Assembly: GCA_004194705.1 (NCBI GenBank)
Contig: SADC01000148.1
Location: 62,001-126,000 of the forward strand
Reading direction: 5' to 3'
Origin: Ditylenchus dipsaci
Taxonomy: Eukaryota > Nematoda > Chromadorea > Rhabditida > Anguinidae
Length of the DNA stretch: 64,000 nt
Positions 23,101 to 33,789 of this stretch are shown one piece after another (the stretch's first letter is position 1; each line of letters begins with the position of its first letter). The notes under the pieces were generated by a model. The model did not search any database and had not been told where the DNA came from. It worked only from the letters and a program-made list of their open reading frames with translations. Made by a program: the position numbers and the translations under genes.

Positions 23101-26100
23101 TCTATAAAAAATATTCGGTAAATTTCACGTGTTGCTTCAGTTTGCGTCAAGGGCTCAGACAAACCACTCGACCTGGCACTGGTCATTGATTCCTCAGAAT
23201 CCATAGGTTTTAACGCCTTTCAGTTTGATATCCTAAAAAAAACTTTTATTTATATTATTCAGAGCCAATATTCCACGACCAAATTAACTTTGCTATCCAA
23301 AGGGTCGTACAGAACATCAACATTCATCCTGAAGCTGTTAGGTCTGTGAAATTTACATGTACTTGGTTCTGATTTGACTTATATTGTATAGGTTGGCGTT
23401 GATCACTTTCTCAGGCCAAGCCTTTCTGCACTTCAAGTTTAACGACCAGAAGTTTGTCAATAACAGTGCGGTAAATGCCTACCTGAACACCTTGCGACCC
23501 ATCAAAGGAACCACTTCCGCACATCTGGCTCTCAATATGGCTTTTGAAATGTTCACTGATAGAAGTGAAAATTCTCGTAAGTGAAATTAGTGAAGTAAAT
23601 CGTGTAACCAAACCGAGTGCCTAAAAATTTTAGCAAATCAATAAATAAAAGCAAATCAATAAAATATTGCAAAAAAGTCAGGATCAGAATAGAGTCTCGA
23701 GCAGCGATTAGTTTCAGAACGGCACAGGTCGCGTTCATTTAATTTGTCACAAAACCACACAATTTCGTACAGACTTTTTTCTCAAACATTCTGATACAGT
23801 ACACTTCCGATTTCGGGTCTCTTCGGCAAGAGGGATGTTATTCAACAAAAATAGACGGGTTAAAACGGAATCCTTGCAATTTTTTGGACTATACTGGCGA
23901 ATCATGTTTGGCGAAACACTGTAAAGATAGAGGTAAAAAAGTGTCGTCGTCTTGAGGGTAATGAATTTAGGGAGGGTGACATTGAATCGAAAGTAGACAG
24001 TACAGTAAAATCCCTCTAAAAGGCTAGCTGCAGTGTTTTCAATAATCACACCTCACACTTTGGGTCACACTAACTTCGCCTACCCTTTTCTCATAAATTT
24101 TGTTTTAGTATTTTGGATATTTTTGTATCATTCTGTAGCTGAGATATTTCTCTATCGATTCAATGGTCAAACTGCCCAGTTGAAAATGATTTTTGACAAA
24201 AACACGCCAAGTGTGACTTTAAAATGACCAATGAATCACACTTTTAGCGATAAAGTGTGATTTTCAGCGTGATTTTAGTGTGGAATTTTTGCATTTGAAT
24301 TCCGCCGGTATATTTGACCAGTAAATCGATAGAGAAATATCTCAGTTGCAAAACGGTACAAAAATATCCGAAATCGAAAAAAACAAAATATATGAGGAAT
24401 GGGTTAATGAAGTTATTATGACCTCTAAAACGGCTCTAAAGGGACCGGTCAAACCCCAAAAATGGAGAGCTTCATATAAAGAGATTCGACTTTAGGCGAG
24501 ATATTGAGCAATGATTGGCGCGAAATCCTTTAAATATAAAAGCTGAAATTTATTAATATCTAGACCAAACCTATAAATCAATTTTCAGAAGTCCGCCCCA
24601 ATGCGGCTAAACTATTGTTGTTGATCACGGATGGTAGATCGGTATGTAATTCCATACTCACCAAAATAAATCATAAATGTGTTCACTTAATTCCAATTTA
24701 GGCTCGGACCTCGCACACAATCTCTATGCGGTTGCGCAACAAAGGCATAGCCCTGATAGCCGTCTCTATGAACCACCCTCAGAACACAGACGAAGACGAA
24801 CTGCTGACAATAACTGCTGATCCGGAACACGTCTTCACCACCAAGAACATCCAGCAATTCGAGCCAGCCTTCCTTAAATTTGTAGGTTTTGGATGTCCTG
24901 GTCTGACTCTGGGTCCTGATTCAGGTACTTGGTATCAGTATAAAAAATCGAAGCTAGCATTTTTTTTCAGCTCCCCGAGTTCGCGGTGCAACTGATATTA
25001 GTTGTGGACCTAATTCAGTGTCTTTTACTGTCAGGACTCAGCGCCCAATGAGCGGCCTGATGTATGCTCAACAATACCACGATGACCCAAAGTGCAGGTA
25101 GATTTTTGTACAGAATTATTCAAATGTTCAAACCTTTTTTTTGTGATAATGTCTAAAACACTAACGTCTTCGATCTCAAAATTAGAAAAAATTACATTTG
25201 CTCGAAAATCTTACATCTCCTATATAGTATTAGAGCTGTTTTGTTTGTCGACAATTGACGTTTTTGAAAATGTAAGAGTACCTTGACAGTGAGGGGTGTT
25301 ACACGGAGTTTTGAGATTTGTAAAGGCATCTTTGTGGGCGATGGTTTAGCCTGATTCATTGATGATATTCAAACAATATTATAATCATTTTGTAGCCCTA
25401 AAAGGGTAGGTTTGCACTATGTTTTTTTTTTAATTTTTAAAATTTCGAAATAAGAGATATTGCGTGTTAATACTTCGATTGTTTGTGTTTTAGAGAGTTA
25501 TAAGATTTATAAAAGGCATGTTTGTGGGCGATGGTTCAACATGTTCTGAAATTTTGCAACTATTTTGTAGCCCTAAATGGGTAGGTGTGCACTATGTGTT
25601 TCTTTTAACCTTTTTTAACATAAAAATCTGATCAATGAATTTTTTAAAATTTTGATTTTTTTAGGTTTTTTTTGTTGTAGTTGATTGACTCATAGCTGAT
25701 TATTGAAGAGTGAGTAGGGGTCCCGCCAGAGTAGGTAGGAGTGCCAGGAGAGTGAGCAGGCGTACCAGGTGAGTGAGTGAGCCAGAAAAGTGGATAGGCG
25801 AGCCAGGGGAATGGGTCAGAGTAAAATGAGAGTAGGTATAAATTATTTAATCTTTTTGTTTTTTTAACATTAAAATTTACCTTCTTAACATTGAAATATG
25901 TTTAATTTAGGATTTTTTAGGATTTTCGGATTTTTTGGACTTTTTTGTATTTTTTCGATTTTTTGGGTTCAGATTTATTAGGATTTTTTTAAAGTTGATT
26001 CTTGATTGACTGTTAGTTGATTATTGTTAAAATTGTCTTATTTGTGATCTTTGTGATCTTATTTGTGCCTTGACAGAGGCACAAATGTCCGCCGGTAGGC

Positions 26101-29100
26101 GAGCCCCCGATCCAGAAGAGTGAGAAAGCGTGCTAGGAAAGTGAGACGGAGATATTTTGACGTAAAATCCTTAAAATAAATAAGATTTGGACTCCCAAAA
26201 TAATTAAAAATATTATTAATAAGTACGGTTCGAATACGTGCGGAAACACCATTTGCCTGTTCTACCTTGTGGTTTGAGATGTGGCCTGTCAAAGCTCCTA
26301 GGTGGCAAGACCAATTAACATAACTCTATTTAGCATAAATACCAGCATAAAATAAATAACTCTAAAATTTAGAAACTTTGGTTTGGACATGGCTAAATTA
26401 TGGGAAAGTGACGCTCTGTTTAACATAAACTCTATTTGAGATAAGGTTTTCGGCGGTCCCCTGAATTATGTTAAATAGAGCAAGGACTGTGCACCAAACA
26501 AAAGTTACACATAGCAAAGATCGCTTGAAAAAGCCGCATGTGAAAATTTGATTTTTTCCAGTTTGACCGCTAGTGGAAATTCTCGAGAACTCACCATTAG
26601 TTTTGCGGAAGGCACATGCGGATTGATCAAATCACCTTCTCCTGTAAGAGTTTTAGCTGTCTTTTCCTTTTTATGAATTTAACATTTCAGCACTTGGATG
26701 GCTATCAGTTCAATGTCACAGTCATTTTGCAGTTCCATCCACTGATAGTGACCAGGGCTGACCAGGTTGGTCCACAGATACTATTACTATCCAAACAGGC
26801 GTAATAACCATTTGCAGGGTCTTGACGTGTACTGCTTTCATCAACAACAAATATCGGCTCAAGAAGTAGATAGGAGTGCTATCAAAAAACTAGTTGATAC
26901 TCAATGCACCTACAGGTAGTTGATGACAGTAAAGCAGAGCTTGAATCGATCTTAATCGATTTCTCGATATATTATACAATTGAGTCCACCATTAATGGCC
27001 TTATCACAATTGTAAGTGTAACTGTAAATGTAAGTGTAAATGTTTTTGGTATTGTGAACACCCCTTCATTTACACTTACATTTACACTTACACTTACCCC
27101 TTCACAATACGAATGCAAATGTAAATGAAAATTAAATACAAGTATTATTGGAGAATACTAAAAGTGCTCTATTAATGACAAGGAGTTCAGTTCTAGTTAT
27201 AAATACTTAAAAATTAATATTTTTGTTAAACAAAACTGACTTTTAAAAATATAAGTGAGGATAAGTCTATAATTTTCATTTACATTTACACTCGTATTGT
27301 GAAGGCGTAAGTGTAAATTTAAGTGTTAATGTTTATTGTATTGTGAATAGACATTACATTTACACTTACATTAACGCTTACACTTTCATTTACATTCACA
27401 CTTACAATTGTATAGCGCCATAACATACGCCCCAAAAGTTCGTTCCCACCTTGGGTCCGACAATTTTTTTAACCCAATTTTTTTAAATTTTGCTAATTCT
27501 GTTTTGACAGTCCGGTCTCAAATATCGCAAGGATTCCGATTTTGCCGATCGTTTTTGCAAAAGACAATGACTTTGACATTAAAAAGGCAAAAACTCCATT
27601 AACATACGTTTAAATCCAAAACAGGCGTATGTTAATGGGAGTTTTTGCCTTTTAAATGTCAAAGTCATTGTCTTTTGCAAAAATGATCGCAAAATCATAA
27701 TCCTCGCGCTATTTGGGACCAGACTGTCAAAACAGAACTAGAAAATTTTTAAAAAGATTGGGTTAAAAAAGTGTCGGACCCAAGGCGAGAACGCACTTTT
27801 AGGGCGTATGTTAATGGGAGACTCGACTGTACCCCTAACAGTGCCTATAATTTGTCCCTCTGGTTTTGCTTACTCCGAATCGTCCTTTTGAAAAGATTTG
27901 TCCTTTTTCGGCACCCAAATCTTTTTTAATTTTGAAAATTTAAACAAAATCTTTTTTTTTCGCTTCATAATGGCAACAAGCACTGGATAAAGTGACCCTT
28001 TTACTTCAAAAAATAGTCAAAATGTCCTTTTTTACCCAAATGTCCTTTTCTTGGAATTTTTCATTCGGAGCCCTGTGCTTACACTTATATATCGCATGCG
28101 CAAACCATTTTTGAAATAAAACATTCTTTTGGACGAATGAATGAAACGATTATGACAAAACTGTGAAAGGAAGAAACGGTTCAGGGAGAATACCACAAAT
28201 AATCCTAATGACAATAAGGGAGTAAGAAAAAGTCATTACTTAAGAATTCGATACGCTGTGAAGGATACAACCATGAGAAAAACAGCGAAAGACATCGATA
28301 TAAATAAAGATCCCAGCAAATTCAGCCACACATTTTTTGATCATCAACGACAATAGCAGACAAACAATGAGAATCTCATGAGTTTCTATTGCGCTTTTTT
28401 ACTTGGGTCCTAGATAGCAGGAAACATCGGTCTTTGGCTTGCCACCACCACCACCGCCAGCGTTGCTTGATGCGCCACCACCGCCGCCGCCGGCATTGTT
28501 GCTGCTGCCACCACCGGAAGAGCCACCCCAAGCATAGTCTTCGCGAGCATAGCCTCCACCACCGCTACCGCCAGATGAGCCCTGGAATTTGATTATATAA
28601 ATAAGGCAACAGACTAATCGTGCACTAGACTCACAGATTTTCCACCAGGATTGCTCGGAGCACTGTAGCCACCGGGAGACATATAAGCGCTGCGATCGCC
28701 CATTTTGTTGCTTGTCGACTTTCGAAGAGAGCGAGAACTTTGAAGCGACCGAGAAGAGCGAGACACAAACGCAAAATGATGATGTCGTTTGATTGTCAAG
28801 CCTTATATACTATCTTTGAAGATCAAAAATAATAGTTCTGCTCGAGACGAAACTATTTTCTAGTTGTACTGGGACACCCTACACTCCAATCCCCCTTGCT
28901 TTTTGGTCACTTGTCTGGTTTTTTAGCTACATTCAGACGAGGTTGTCAGTTACCCAGAATTCGGGGTATCAGGACCGGAGAAAAAACGGGATTAAGATTA
29001 GTGCTCGAGCCAATTTTGAGATAAAAACTAGAACCGTAAAACAAAAAATCTCAGAAAAAACCATAAAATTAACATAGAAAAATTTGTAGATTGCACCGCT

Positions 29101-32100
29101 TTGGACCCGAAGACTGCATGGCTTTAGATGCCAAGGTTGGGGAAAGTCTGTTCCACAAGTGGGAATGTGATAGTCGTAGGCCCTTTTAAAGCTTTGTAAT
29201 CGCATTTACACTAGTTCTCTTAACTTATTTCAGCGACCAACTACAATTACTTAGTGCACGACTGCTATGGTAGCTCGGAACGCAAAAATGTGCAGATTTT
29301 GGACTCTGATGGGTGGGCCCTATTTTGAATTTATTCCAAAAAATAAATATAAAAAAATATGGGTGGTATTTAATTTTGGCCATAGAATTGTGAAAAATGG
29401 CCATAGAATATTTAATTTTGGCCATAGATTTGTCTTGGCCATAGAATATTGAAAAATGGCCATAGATTTCTGAAAATTGGCCATAGATTTCTGAAAATTG
29501 GCCATAGATTTCTGAAAATTGGCCATAGATTTCTGAATTTTAGCCATACTCGCTCGAAATCATGTTTCAACCACTTTTTAAGATGCTCTTGGACCTGAAA
29601 CATCCTGAAAAGATGTTTTAAGCGTGTCGATGACACTTTTACGAGAAAAAAAATTTCTGTAATTTTTCCGACCATTGGTCGCTCAGGGCAAAAAGTCAAA
29701 TTTCGGTCAAAAAAAAATTCTCGGAAAATTGTCATCGACACCCTTAAAACATCTTTTCAGGATGTTTCAGGTTCAAGAGCATCTTAAAAAGTGGTTAAAA
29801 CATGATTTCGAGCGAGTATGGTTAAAATTTAGAGATCTATGGCCAATTTTCAGAAATCTATGGCCATTTTTCAGCATTCTATGGCCAATTTTCAGTAATC
29901 TATGGCCAAAAAAATCTATGGCCAAAATTAAATATTCTATGGCCAAAATTCAGTATTCTATGGCCAAAATTCAGTATTCTATGGCCAATTTTAAATATAA
30001 CCCAAAAAATATTTCGGACCTTTTCAAAAAACTGAGGTCTATTTTATATTGTTGGAAATTAGGACCATTTGCAGGTGTGAAGTGGACGCTCATTTTCTAG
30101 AAACACCCAACTACTCAAGAACCAAGGGAGTAGAAGCCAAGGGGTTGGGCGGATATGTCTTTCAGGTATTCTTGTACACTTGCCTAATTTTAATTGACAC
30201 CAACCCGCTGTAAGTTTTTTTGTGCTGTGTGCCCTAATTATGACCTGAAACACACGAAAACATCATTTTTGTGTGGTTTCGAAAGTACTCAAATCAAGGG
30301 CGAAATCAAGCTTAATTTTAAGACGGCATAATTAGTTCGAAAAATCACAGTCTGGGGTTTTTTTGACCAAACTACTATTCTGAAACATCACTTTTTGGCG
30401 ACGGTCATTTGGTCCCCGGTCATTTGATCCCGGTCATTTGATCCCCGGTCATTTGGTCCCCTGGTCATTTGGTCCCCGGTCATTTGGTCCCCAAAGCCGC
30501 CAGTTTAATTTTTTTTAATGTTTTTCCATGTTGTCTTGAACGAAACCTATGTCGATCCAATTTTGAGACTTGCAAATCGTTTAGCTCTTGTTTGCAAGAT
30601 GCTCATGTCTTTCTAATAAGTCAAACTTCAAATATCTGGCACATAGTCAAAGGAAGTGTCTTTGTGTTTGTAAGAGAGTTGACTGTATTGAATAAATGTG
30701 ACCGGGAATTTGACCGCTTTAAAAAGCTGCACAATAACCTGGAAAAGTGTTGAAAACCCATGCAAATGTCAGGTTAATCGATCATCCATTAGAACTGAGG
30801 TTAAATTATATAAAAAATTAAATGATAGGAGTTTTTCACATGGAAAAAATATTAAATTAAATTTTTTTATTACGAAGAGAGTTGAATGTATTCACCCACA
30901 CGAACCCAGAGGACACCCAAAAGATTTTTTACATCCAGATTGAATTAAGACCATTGAGGATAAATCTGAACCATTTTACTAATAACGGAGGCATTGGTAG
31001 TGGATCCCGACTATTGAAAGTGGGTTAGAACCACTAAAAGTCAATCTGAACTATTTAGGGTGGACTTGGACCACTGAGGGTGGATCTGGATCATTGAGGA
31101 TGAATGGGGTATCACCAAGTGTTATTCAGTATTCCCTTCCCCTCCCATATAGTCTTTAATATTTCTTTCTAAATCCAAAATTTTCCAATTTCCGATTCCC
31201 CAGGTGAATGAGACCTATTTGGGATAATATATGGTAGAAAACAATTCTTTGCTATCGCCAGGATTCGAACCTGTTTGAACATTTTAAATTGGCGGCTTTT
31301 GGGACCAAATGACCGGGGACCAAATGACCTAATGCCTCACTTTTTTTTTCAGGAATTTTCGGCCTTCAAATTTCCTGGCGACGACAACATTTTATTCCAG
31401 TGCAAAATCTCGTTGTGTGATATGAACAGCTCGGATAGTTGCAAACAAGCAGTGGTAAGCATTGAAAAGACAAGGCCAGCATTTAGAAAAAAATTATTCT
31501 TAATTTTGCCACTTTTTTTATTTCACTGGAAGTTTGGTGAGATTTCGGGTGTGACAATTTTTCACTTCATTTTTTAAAGTCTTTTACATATTTTGATTCT
31601 TTAGTCTACTCCACAAAATCGTAAGGATTCCGATTTTGGAGATCGTTTGTTTTAAAGTGAATTATTTCAGCATTTGCAGCCGAATTTCTCGCAGTTAGGA
31701 CAGTGATTCTCTAGAAGGCTGTCCTAAACGAGACAAATGGAGATTAAAATGGTGAAATAATTGGGTTTTTTTAAACAGGATTTTCATAACCGGAATACAC
31801 TTAAATTTTCGGACTGGACTGCTGAATCAGAAAATGTTATAGACTTTGAAAATGGGGTTAAAAATTTTCAGAGCCAGCGGGCTCGATGACTTTTGGATGT
31901 TTGTGGAGTGTCCTAGTCAGTGCTGTACATTTTCGAATATTGACACCGGCACCGAACTTTAAAAATTTCGGCACCGGTACCTGGTGCTGTTACAGCACTG
32001 TTCTAATTGAGAGAGCCAAGAGTATCAAATTTATATCCCTTTTAGTAGTATTTAGCATATGCATTCATTTCAATAACATCAATTTAGCACATTTTTCATT

Positions 32101-32317
32101 TTAGCCACCAAACTGTGCTTCCAAAAGCCGAAATCAGACCATCTCCACTTCTGCCTTAGATCGAGATGGCCCTAAGCTAAGGATTAAAAGACTGGTGCAG
32201 CAGACCAAACCTGGGTTTGCCCTGACAGTAAGGGTGGAGACCAGGACACTTAATGTAATTGAGAACGAGGCTATTAGACCACCAACTCCGGTGCGCTATT
32301 GTGATGTCAGGAATTAG
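14177..32317 (+). CDS. cuticlin-like extracellular protein: signal peptide, two vWA domains, ZP domain (CUT-6-like)
   Basis: Exons: 14177-14297, 21195-21357, 21431-21581, 22411-22590, 22639-22650, (22752-)22950-23012, 23066-23084, 23141-23206, 23263-23341, 23392-23576, 24589-24641, 24702-24924, 24971-25097, 26562-26643, 26691-26765, 26818-26915, 29090-29172, 29234-29312, 30075-30165, 31353-31454, 32105-32317. All junctions are GT-AG and every phase agrees, giving 754 residues (820 with the optional 22752-22949 segment). Residues 1-20 (MKALLVSVLIFINCCVVDA) are a signal peptide. vWA1 spans about 50-230 and vWA2 about 245-430, and ZP lies within about 447-690. RIKR near residue 710 is a furin-type site; no membrane anchor follows. 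ZP proteins polymerise in apical matrices, and in nematodes vWA-ZP cuticlins build cuticle structures. The first exon is joined over a 6.9-kb intron by phase only, so it is the least certain part. No base error is needed anywhere in this gene. Confidence 0.88.
14375..14625. mobile_element. TACCGTA-type element, word AAGCGCGC
   Basis: The right end GGAGGAAATACGGTA is intact and the left end is worn (ATACTCTAATAAGCGCGCC). GCGCGCTTATTAGAG-type words recur at both sides. It lies just inside intron 1 of the vWA-ZP gene. Confidence 0.65.
14671..16069. mobile_element. Mutator-like element, GTTTAGGCATCC arrays, 9-bp duplication
   Basis: Inverted ends CAATTGCAGTTTAGGCATCC carry 12-18 nt motifs (GGATGCCTAAA.. 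and complement), three on the left and six on the right. A perfect duplication TTAAATCCG flanks it (14662-14670 and 16070-16078). No transposase; palindromic MITEs are nested inside. Confidence 0.82.
14990..15430. mobile_element. palindromic MITE with GC-rich hairpin
   Basis: Copy of the family seen at 52600-53110, including the hairpin between GTGTCTAAGGTATGTGGGT and CTTACCTTAGACATGATTCC. A second hairpin copy lies at 15600-15720. Confidence 0.65.
16135..16570. mobile_element. pogo-like TA-flanked MITE, word CGATACAACGAACCCC
   Basis: CAGTCGAACCTCGATACAAC faces TATATCGAGGTTTGACTG with TA outside. The word TTCGTTATATCG / CGTTGTATCGGGGGTTC is used four to five times. A different TA element (16220-16469) is inserted in it. 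Confidence 0.8.
16220..16469. mobile_element. TA-flanked MITE, ends CAGGGTGTTTCTAAAAAACT
   Basis: Inverted ends CAGGGTGTTTC and GAAACACTCTG with TA on both sides, typical of Tc1/mariner-type MITEs. Nested in the pogo-like element. Confidence 0.7.
16757..17520. repeat. degraded copy 1 of a 740-bp direct repeat in the gag remnant
   Basis: The first 450 bases match 19295-19770 nearly base for base. They differ mostly by lost single bases in short runs (for example ATTGCCAC against ATTGGCCAC). Beyond that the copy becomes patchy. See findings. Confidence 0.8.
17794..19153 (-). pseudogene. gag-like retroelement remnant
   Basis: Three frames on the minus strand, at 19153-18476, 18396-18190 and 18147-17794, read as pieces of one protein. 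The middle one has the LPVFCGTDEVEFEGWLERFE block typical of LTR-retrotransposon capsid proteins; the first is acidic and possibly coiled. The last has a QELKAEQELDELYQM stretch with small polar repeats. No protease, reverse transcriptase or integrase is seen, so this is a truncated or decayed element, antisense inside intron 1 of the vWA-ZP gene. Confidence 0.7.
19295..20045. repeat. copy 2 of the 740-bp direct repeat, better preserved
   Basis: Its minus strand holds an open frame (20033-19365) with a helical region (KIEEVNGELVLKLDPALKG) that looks like a further gag-associated segment. Because the repeat is coding it is not obviously an LTR. Confidence 0.65.
20046..21190. other. no gene seen (intron 1 of vWA-ZP gene)
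   Basis: Only short, unconvincing open frames; no repeat family recognised with confidence. Confidence 0.4.
21195..23012 (+). other. vWA domain 1 of the cuticlin-like gene
   Basis: The domain starts PLDLVFVLDSSGSL. The metal site (MIDAS) looks complete: DSSGS in the first exon, a threonine in SGITRVGGAF, and an aspartate in YLLSDGRTHD. It ends ELTKITK, then DETK from a 12-nt exon, then IITNKNLEELESHFTQW. The fold can therefore bind ligand through a divalent cation, as in matrix vWA proteins. Confidence 0.85.
21598..21757. repeat. half of a TTAA hairpin element
   Basis: The stretch from AACAAAACTATACC to GGCCATGGCCCTTTAAA matches the right half of the family at 33183-33422; the left arm is absent. 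The rest of this intron, to 22410, contains nothing recognised. Confidence 0.5.
23066..24924 (+). other. vWA domain 2 of the cuticlin-like gene
   Basis: A 19-nt exon (VCDKQP) and the next exon supply a cysteine-bearing linker. The domain then runs PLDLALVIDSSESI, ALITFSGQAF, IKGTTSAHLAL, LLLITDGRS, GIALIAVSM. MIDAS residues DSSES, the GTT threonine and the ITDG aspartate are present. It closes with FEPAFLKFVGFGCPG. Confidence 0.85.
24010..24500. repeat. palindromic element in the 23577-24588 intron
   Basis: Arms pair around 24220 (GAGATATTTCTCTATCGATT and its complement), with outer blocks CAGTAAAATCCCTCTAAAAG and GGCTCTAAAGGGACCGG. TA-flanked family likely. Confidence 0.6.
25098..26561. other. 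intron of the vWA-ZP gene, no gene seen
   Basis: It contains two diverged copies of a 90-nt block (GTTTGTGGGCGATGGTTTAGC-like, near 25330 and 25530) and GAGTGAG-rich sequence at 25700-25830. Nothing else is recognised. Confidence 0.4.
26998..27412. mobile_element. palindromic element with TGTAAGTGTAAATG arrays
   Basis: The outer ends ACAATTGTAAGTGTAA and TTACACTTACAATTGT are inverted. Each end holds four to six iterations of a GTAAATGTAAGT word, arranged as nested inverted repeats. Possibly Mutator-like; no clear target duplication. Confidence 0.65.
27413..27836. mobile_element. palindromic element, GCGTATGTTAATGG word, pogo-like right end
   Basis: Arms of about 190 nt pair around 27615, and the right end GGGAGACTCGACTGTA is a pogo-type end. 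The left end is worn. Confidence 0.65.
27874..28075. mobile_element. hAT-type MITE, CAGGGCTCCGAAT ends
   Basis: The right end ATTCGGAGCCCTG is complete and the left lacks its first six bases. TGCTTAC flanks both sides. Same family as 7532-7736. Confidence 0.65.
28399..28705 (-). CDS. small glycine-rich protein, nested antisense in a vWA-ZP intron
   Basis: Two exons on the minus strand lie inside the 26916-29089 intron of the opposite-strand vWA-ZP gene. The ATG at 28705 sits in CAACAAAATGGG, a good start context. Exon 1 encodes MGDRSAYMSPGGYSAPSNPG then GKS and ends at a GTGAGT donor. Exon 2 follows AATTCCAG, keeps phase 0 and encodes runs of glycine and serine, YAREDYAW in the middle, and the tail KPKTDVSCYLGPK. 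The total is about 83 residues, over 40 percent glycine. An upstream in-frame start (28799) would add a basic serine-rich leader. Glycine-rich peptides of this size are often structural or antimicrobial in nematodes, but I cannot assign a function. A TATA box supports transcription. Confidence 0.7.
28802..28809 (-). promoter_or_regulatory. TATA box (TATATAAG) of the nested glycine-rich gene
   Basis: The minus strand reads GTATATAAGGC about 100 nt before the ATG at 28705, leaving room for a short leader. Confidence 0.6.
29361..30003. mobile_element. Mutator-like element, TGGCCATAG arrays, 9-bp duplication
   Basis: Inverted ends GGGTGGTATTTAATTTTGGC carry nine or so copies of TGGCCATAGA on each side. 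A perfect 9-bp duplication AAAAAATAT flanks it (29352-29360, 30004-30012). The central arms also pair. It fills the intron between ZP exons 29234-29312 and 30075-30165. Confidence 0.85.
30397..31336. mobile_element. Mutator-like element, GGTCATTTGGTCCCC arrays, 9-bp duplication
   Basis: The left end has six tandem GGTCATTTGGTCCCC units and the right end two inverted ones. TCACTTTTT flanks both sides (30388-30396, 31337-31345). The right copy forms part of the pyrimidine tract of the next ZP exon's splice acceptor. A tRNA B-box-like GGTTCGAATCC (minus, near 31265) lies inside. Confidence 0.85.
31918..32000. mobile_element. mini hAT-type MITE, word GGCACCGGTACC
   Basis: CAGTGCTGTA and TACAGCACTG ends enclose 83 nt with GGCACCG words on both strands; flanking bases match only weakly. 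Confidence 0.55.
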
Positions 32318-32480
32318 AGAGAATCTTCGCCTATTTTTGATTTGTCCTTTTCCAATGCCCACGAACTGCCATTTCTGTGCGTGTACATATATTTTTTCCT
32401 AAATTGTTATAAACAAAAGTTAAGTCAATAATTTATTTGGCACTCAATTCTTTGAAAGCACACACACAGATTTTGATCAT

Positions 32481-32486
32481 AATAAA
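32481..32486 (+). terminator. poly(A) signal AATAAA after the vWA-ZP gene
   Basis: Canonical hexamer 164 nt beyond the stop codon. Confidence 0.5.
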
Positions 32487-32819
32487 ATGGCGCAGTGGGG
32501 AATTTTCATTGCAAAAAAGTGTAAGGTTAGAATCCAGAAGCGTGAGTGACTATTTTTTTTCAGTATTTTTGATGCAAATAGGCAGATTAAAGGACCATAA
32601 AACTTAATAAGCACAGCAATTTGCAAATTTTGAATTCACGCGGGACAACCCCATTTTGTCAATAATGTTTTCAAATTTTTTTGCACGTAAAATTTTTTCA
32701 AAATATAGAACCGTTTACTAGTCGAGTCCAATGTTGCTCGACATTGCCAGATCGTACTACTCATCCTAATTTCACTGGACCATAGCTAATCACGTGAGTC
32801 AGTGTTGAAAATTTGGCGT

Positions 32820-33052
32820 GCCTATATCTCATCAATTAGAGAACTCAGCAATAAACTGTTTGAACATAAAGACATTTCATCAAAAAATGGTTTCATCAAA
32901 TAACCGTTCTAATTCAGTGGATTATAACTTCGATTATCACTGAATTACATCGGTTCTTTGATGAAACCATTTTTTGATGAAATGTCGTTTTGTTCAAACA
33001 GTCTATTGTTGAGTTCTCTAATTGATGAGATATAGGCACGCCGAAAATTTAC
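32820..33052. repeat. palindrome, arms about 110 nt
   Basis: GGCGTGCCTATATCTCATCA pairs with its complement at 33022-33042, and inner blocks CATTTCATCAAAAAATGG also pair. Confidence 0.75.
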
Positions 33053-33182
33053 TTATAAATTGAATTCAAGTTTTCAATGCACACAAAAAAAGTTAACTCA
33101 AAAACATTATGGGCAAAATTAGCATGGTCCCGCGCGAATTCGAATTCCGCAATTTGCTGTGCTTATCAAGTTTCATGGTCCT

Positions 33183-33422
33183 TTAAAAGGCCATGGCCAC
33201 CTGTTTTGAATTGTCCCCCGCCAATTCAAAATTTTTGCCTAATCATTGAACTTCCGTACTGATTTTTCAGCTTGGTTTCTAACGTAACAAGGCCTAGAAT
33301 TTAATTTTAGGTATAGTTATGTTAGAAACCAAGTTAAAAATCCGTACATAAGTTCAATGATTCAGAAAAAAAATTGAATTGGCGGGGGACAACCGTTGTC
33401 GGAGACGGCAACTACCCTTTAA
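33183..33422. mobile_element. TTAA-flanked hairpin MITE
   Basis: TTAA at both edges. Outer blocks contain AATTGGCGGGGGACAA and inner arms pair as in 5940-6175. A further palindrome at 33440-33560 shares the TTTGAATTGGCGGG start. Confidence 0.75.
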
Positions 33423-33789
33423 AGGACCGTGGTTTTTGCGCGCAGCGGAATGAGCAAAATTTGAATTGGCGGGAGACACTTCTCTTTCGTCTATCAGTGT
33501 ACTCTTTCGAGTCGTTTCGAAAAAAGTATACTGATAGACGAAAGAGAAATGTCCCCAAATACTGCTTCAAATATACTCAAAAAATTTTCGACAAATATTT
33601 TCGACAAATTTCGGAAAAATACCAGTATTTTTCTCACTTTTGTAAAAATTACGCTGTTAGGCACTTTTGATTAGAGAAGATACTAGAAATATACCGGTAT
33701 TAATCTCGGAATTTCGAAAATTGGTATTTTCGGCAACCCTTTCGGCAACAGCTTTGGTTGGGTGTTTTAGGCGGAAAATTCAATGAGAA

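Larger units (their letters stand above)
24971..32317 (+). other. ZP domain and C-terminal tail of the cuticlin-like gene
   Basis: ZP-N begins ISCGPNSVSFTVRT with C-terminal block YHDDPKCR, then FAEGTCGLIKSPSP, a cysteine at GLDVYCFHQQQ and CTYR. ZP-C begins VGESLFHKWECD, continues NYNYLVHDCYGSSE, CEVDAHFLETPNY, FKFPGDDNILFQCKISLCD and ends PPNCASKS. This order and the VHDC, FKFP and LFQC blocks are those of nematode cuticlins. A tail after RIKR ends VRYCDVRN. Confidence 0.88.

Noticed and set aside
26998..27412. CRISPR-like spaced repeats
   Set aside because: The repeats are nested inverted arrays in a transposon-like palindrome, with no equal spacers, in eukaryotic DNA.
28389..28592. Plus-strand histidine-rich frame
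   Set aside because: It is the antisense shadow of the glycine codons in the nested glycine-rich gene, which has the splice sites and TATA box.
31240..31330. Possible tRNA gene (B box GGTTCGAATCC, minus)
   Set aside because: No A box at the right distance and no acceptor-stem pairing; it lies inside a Mutator-like element.
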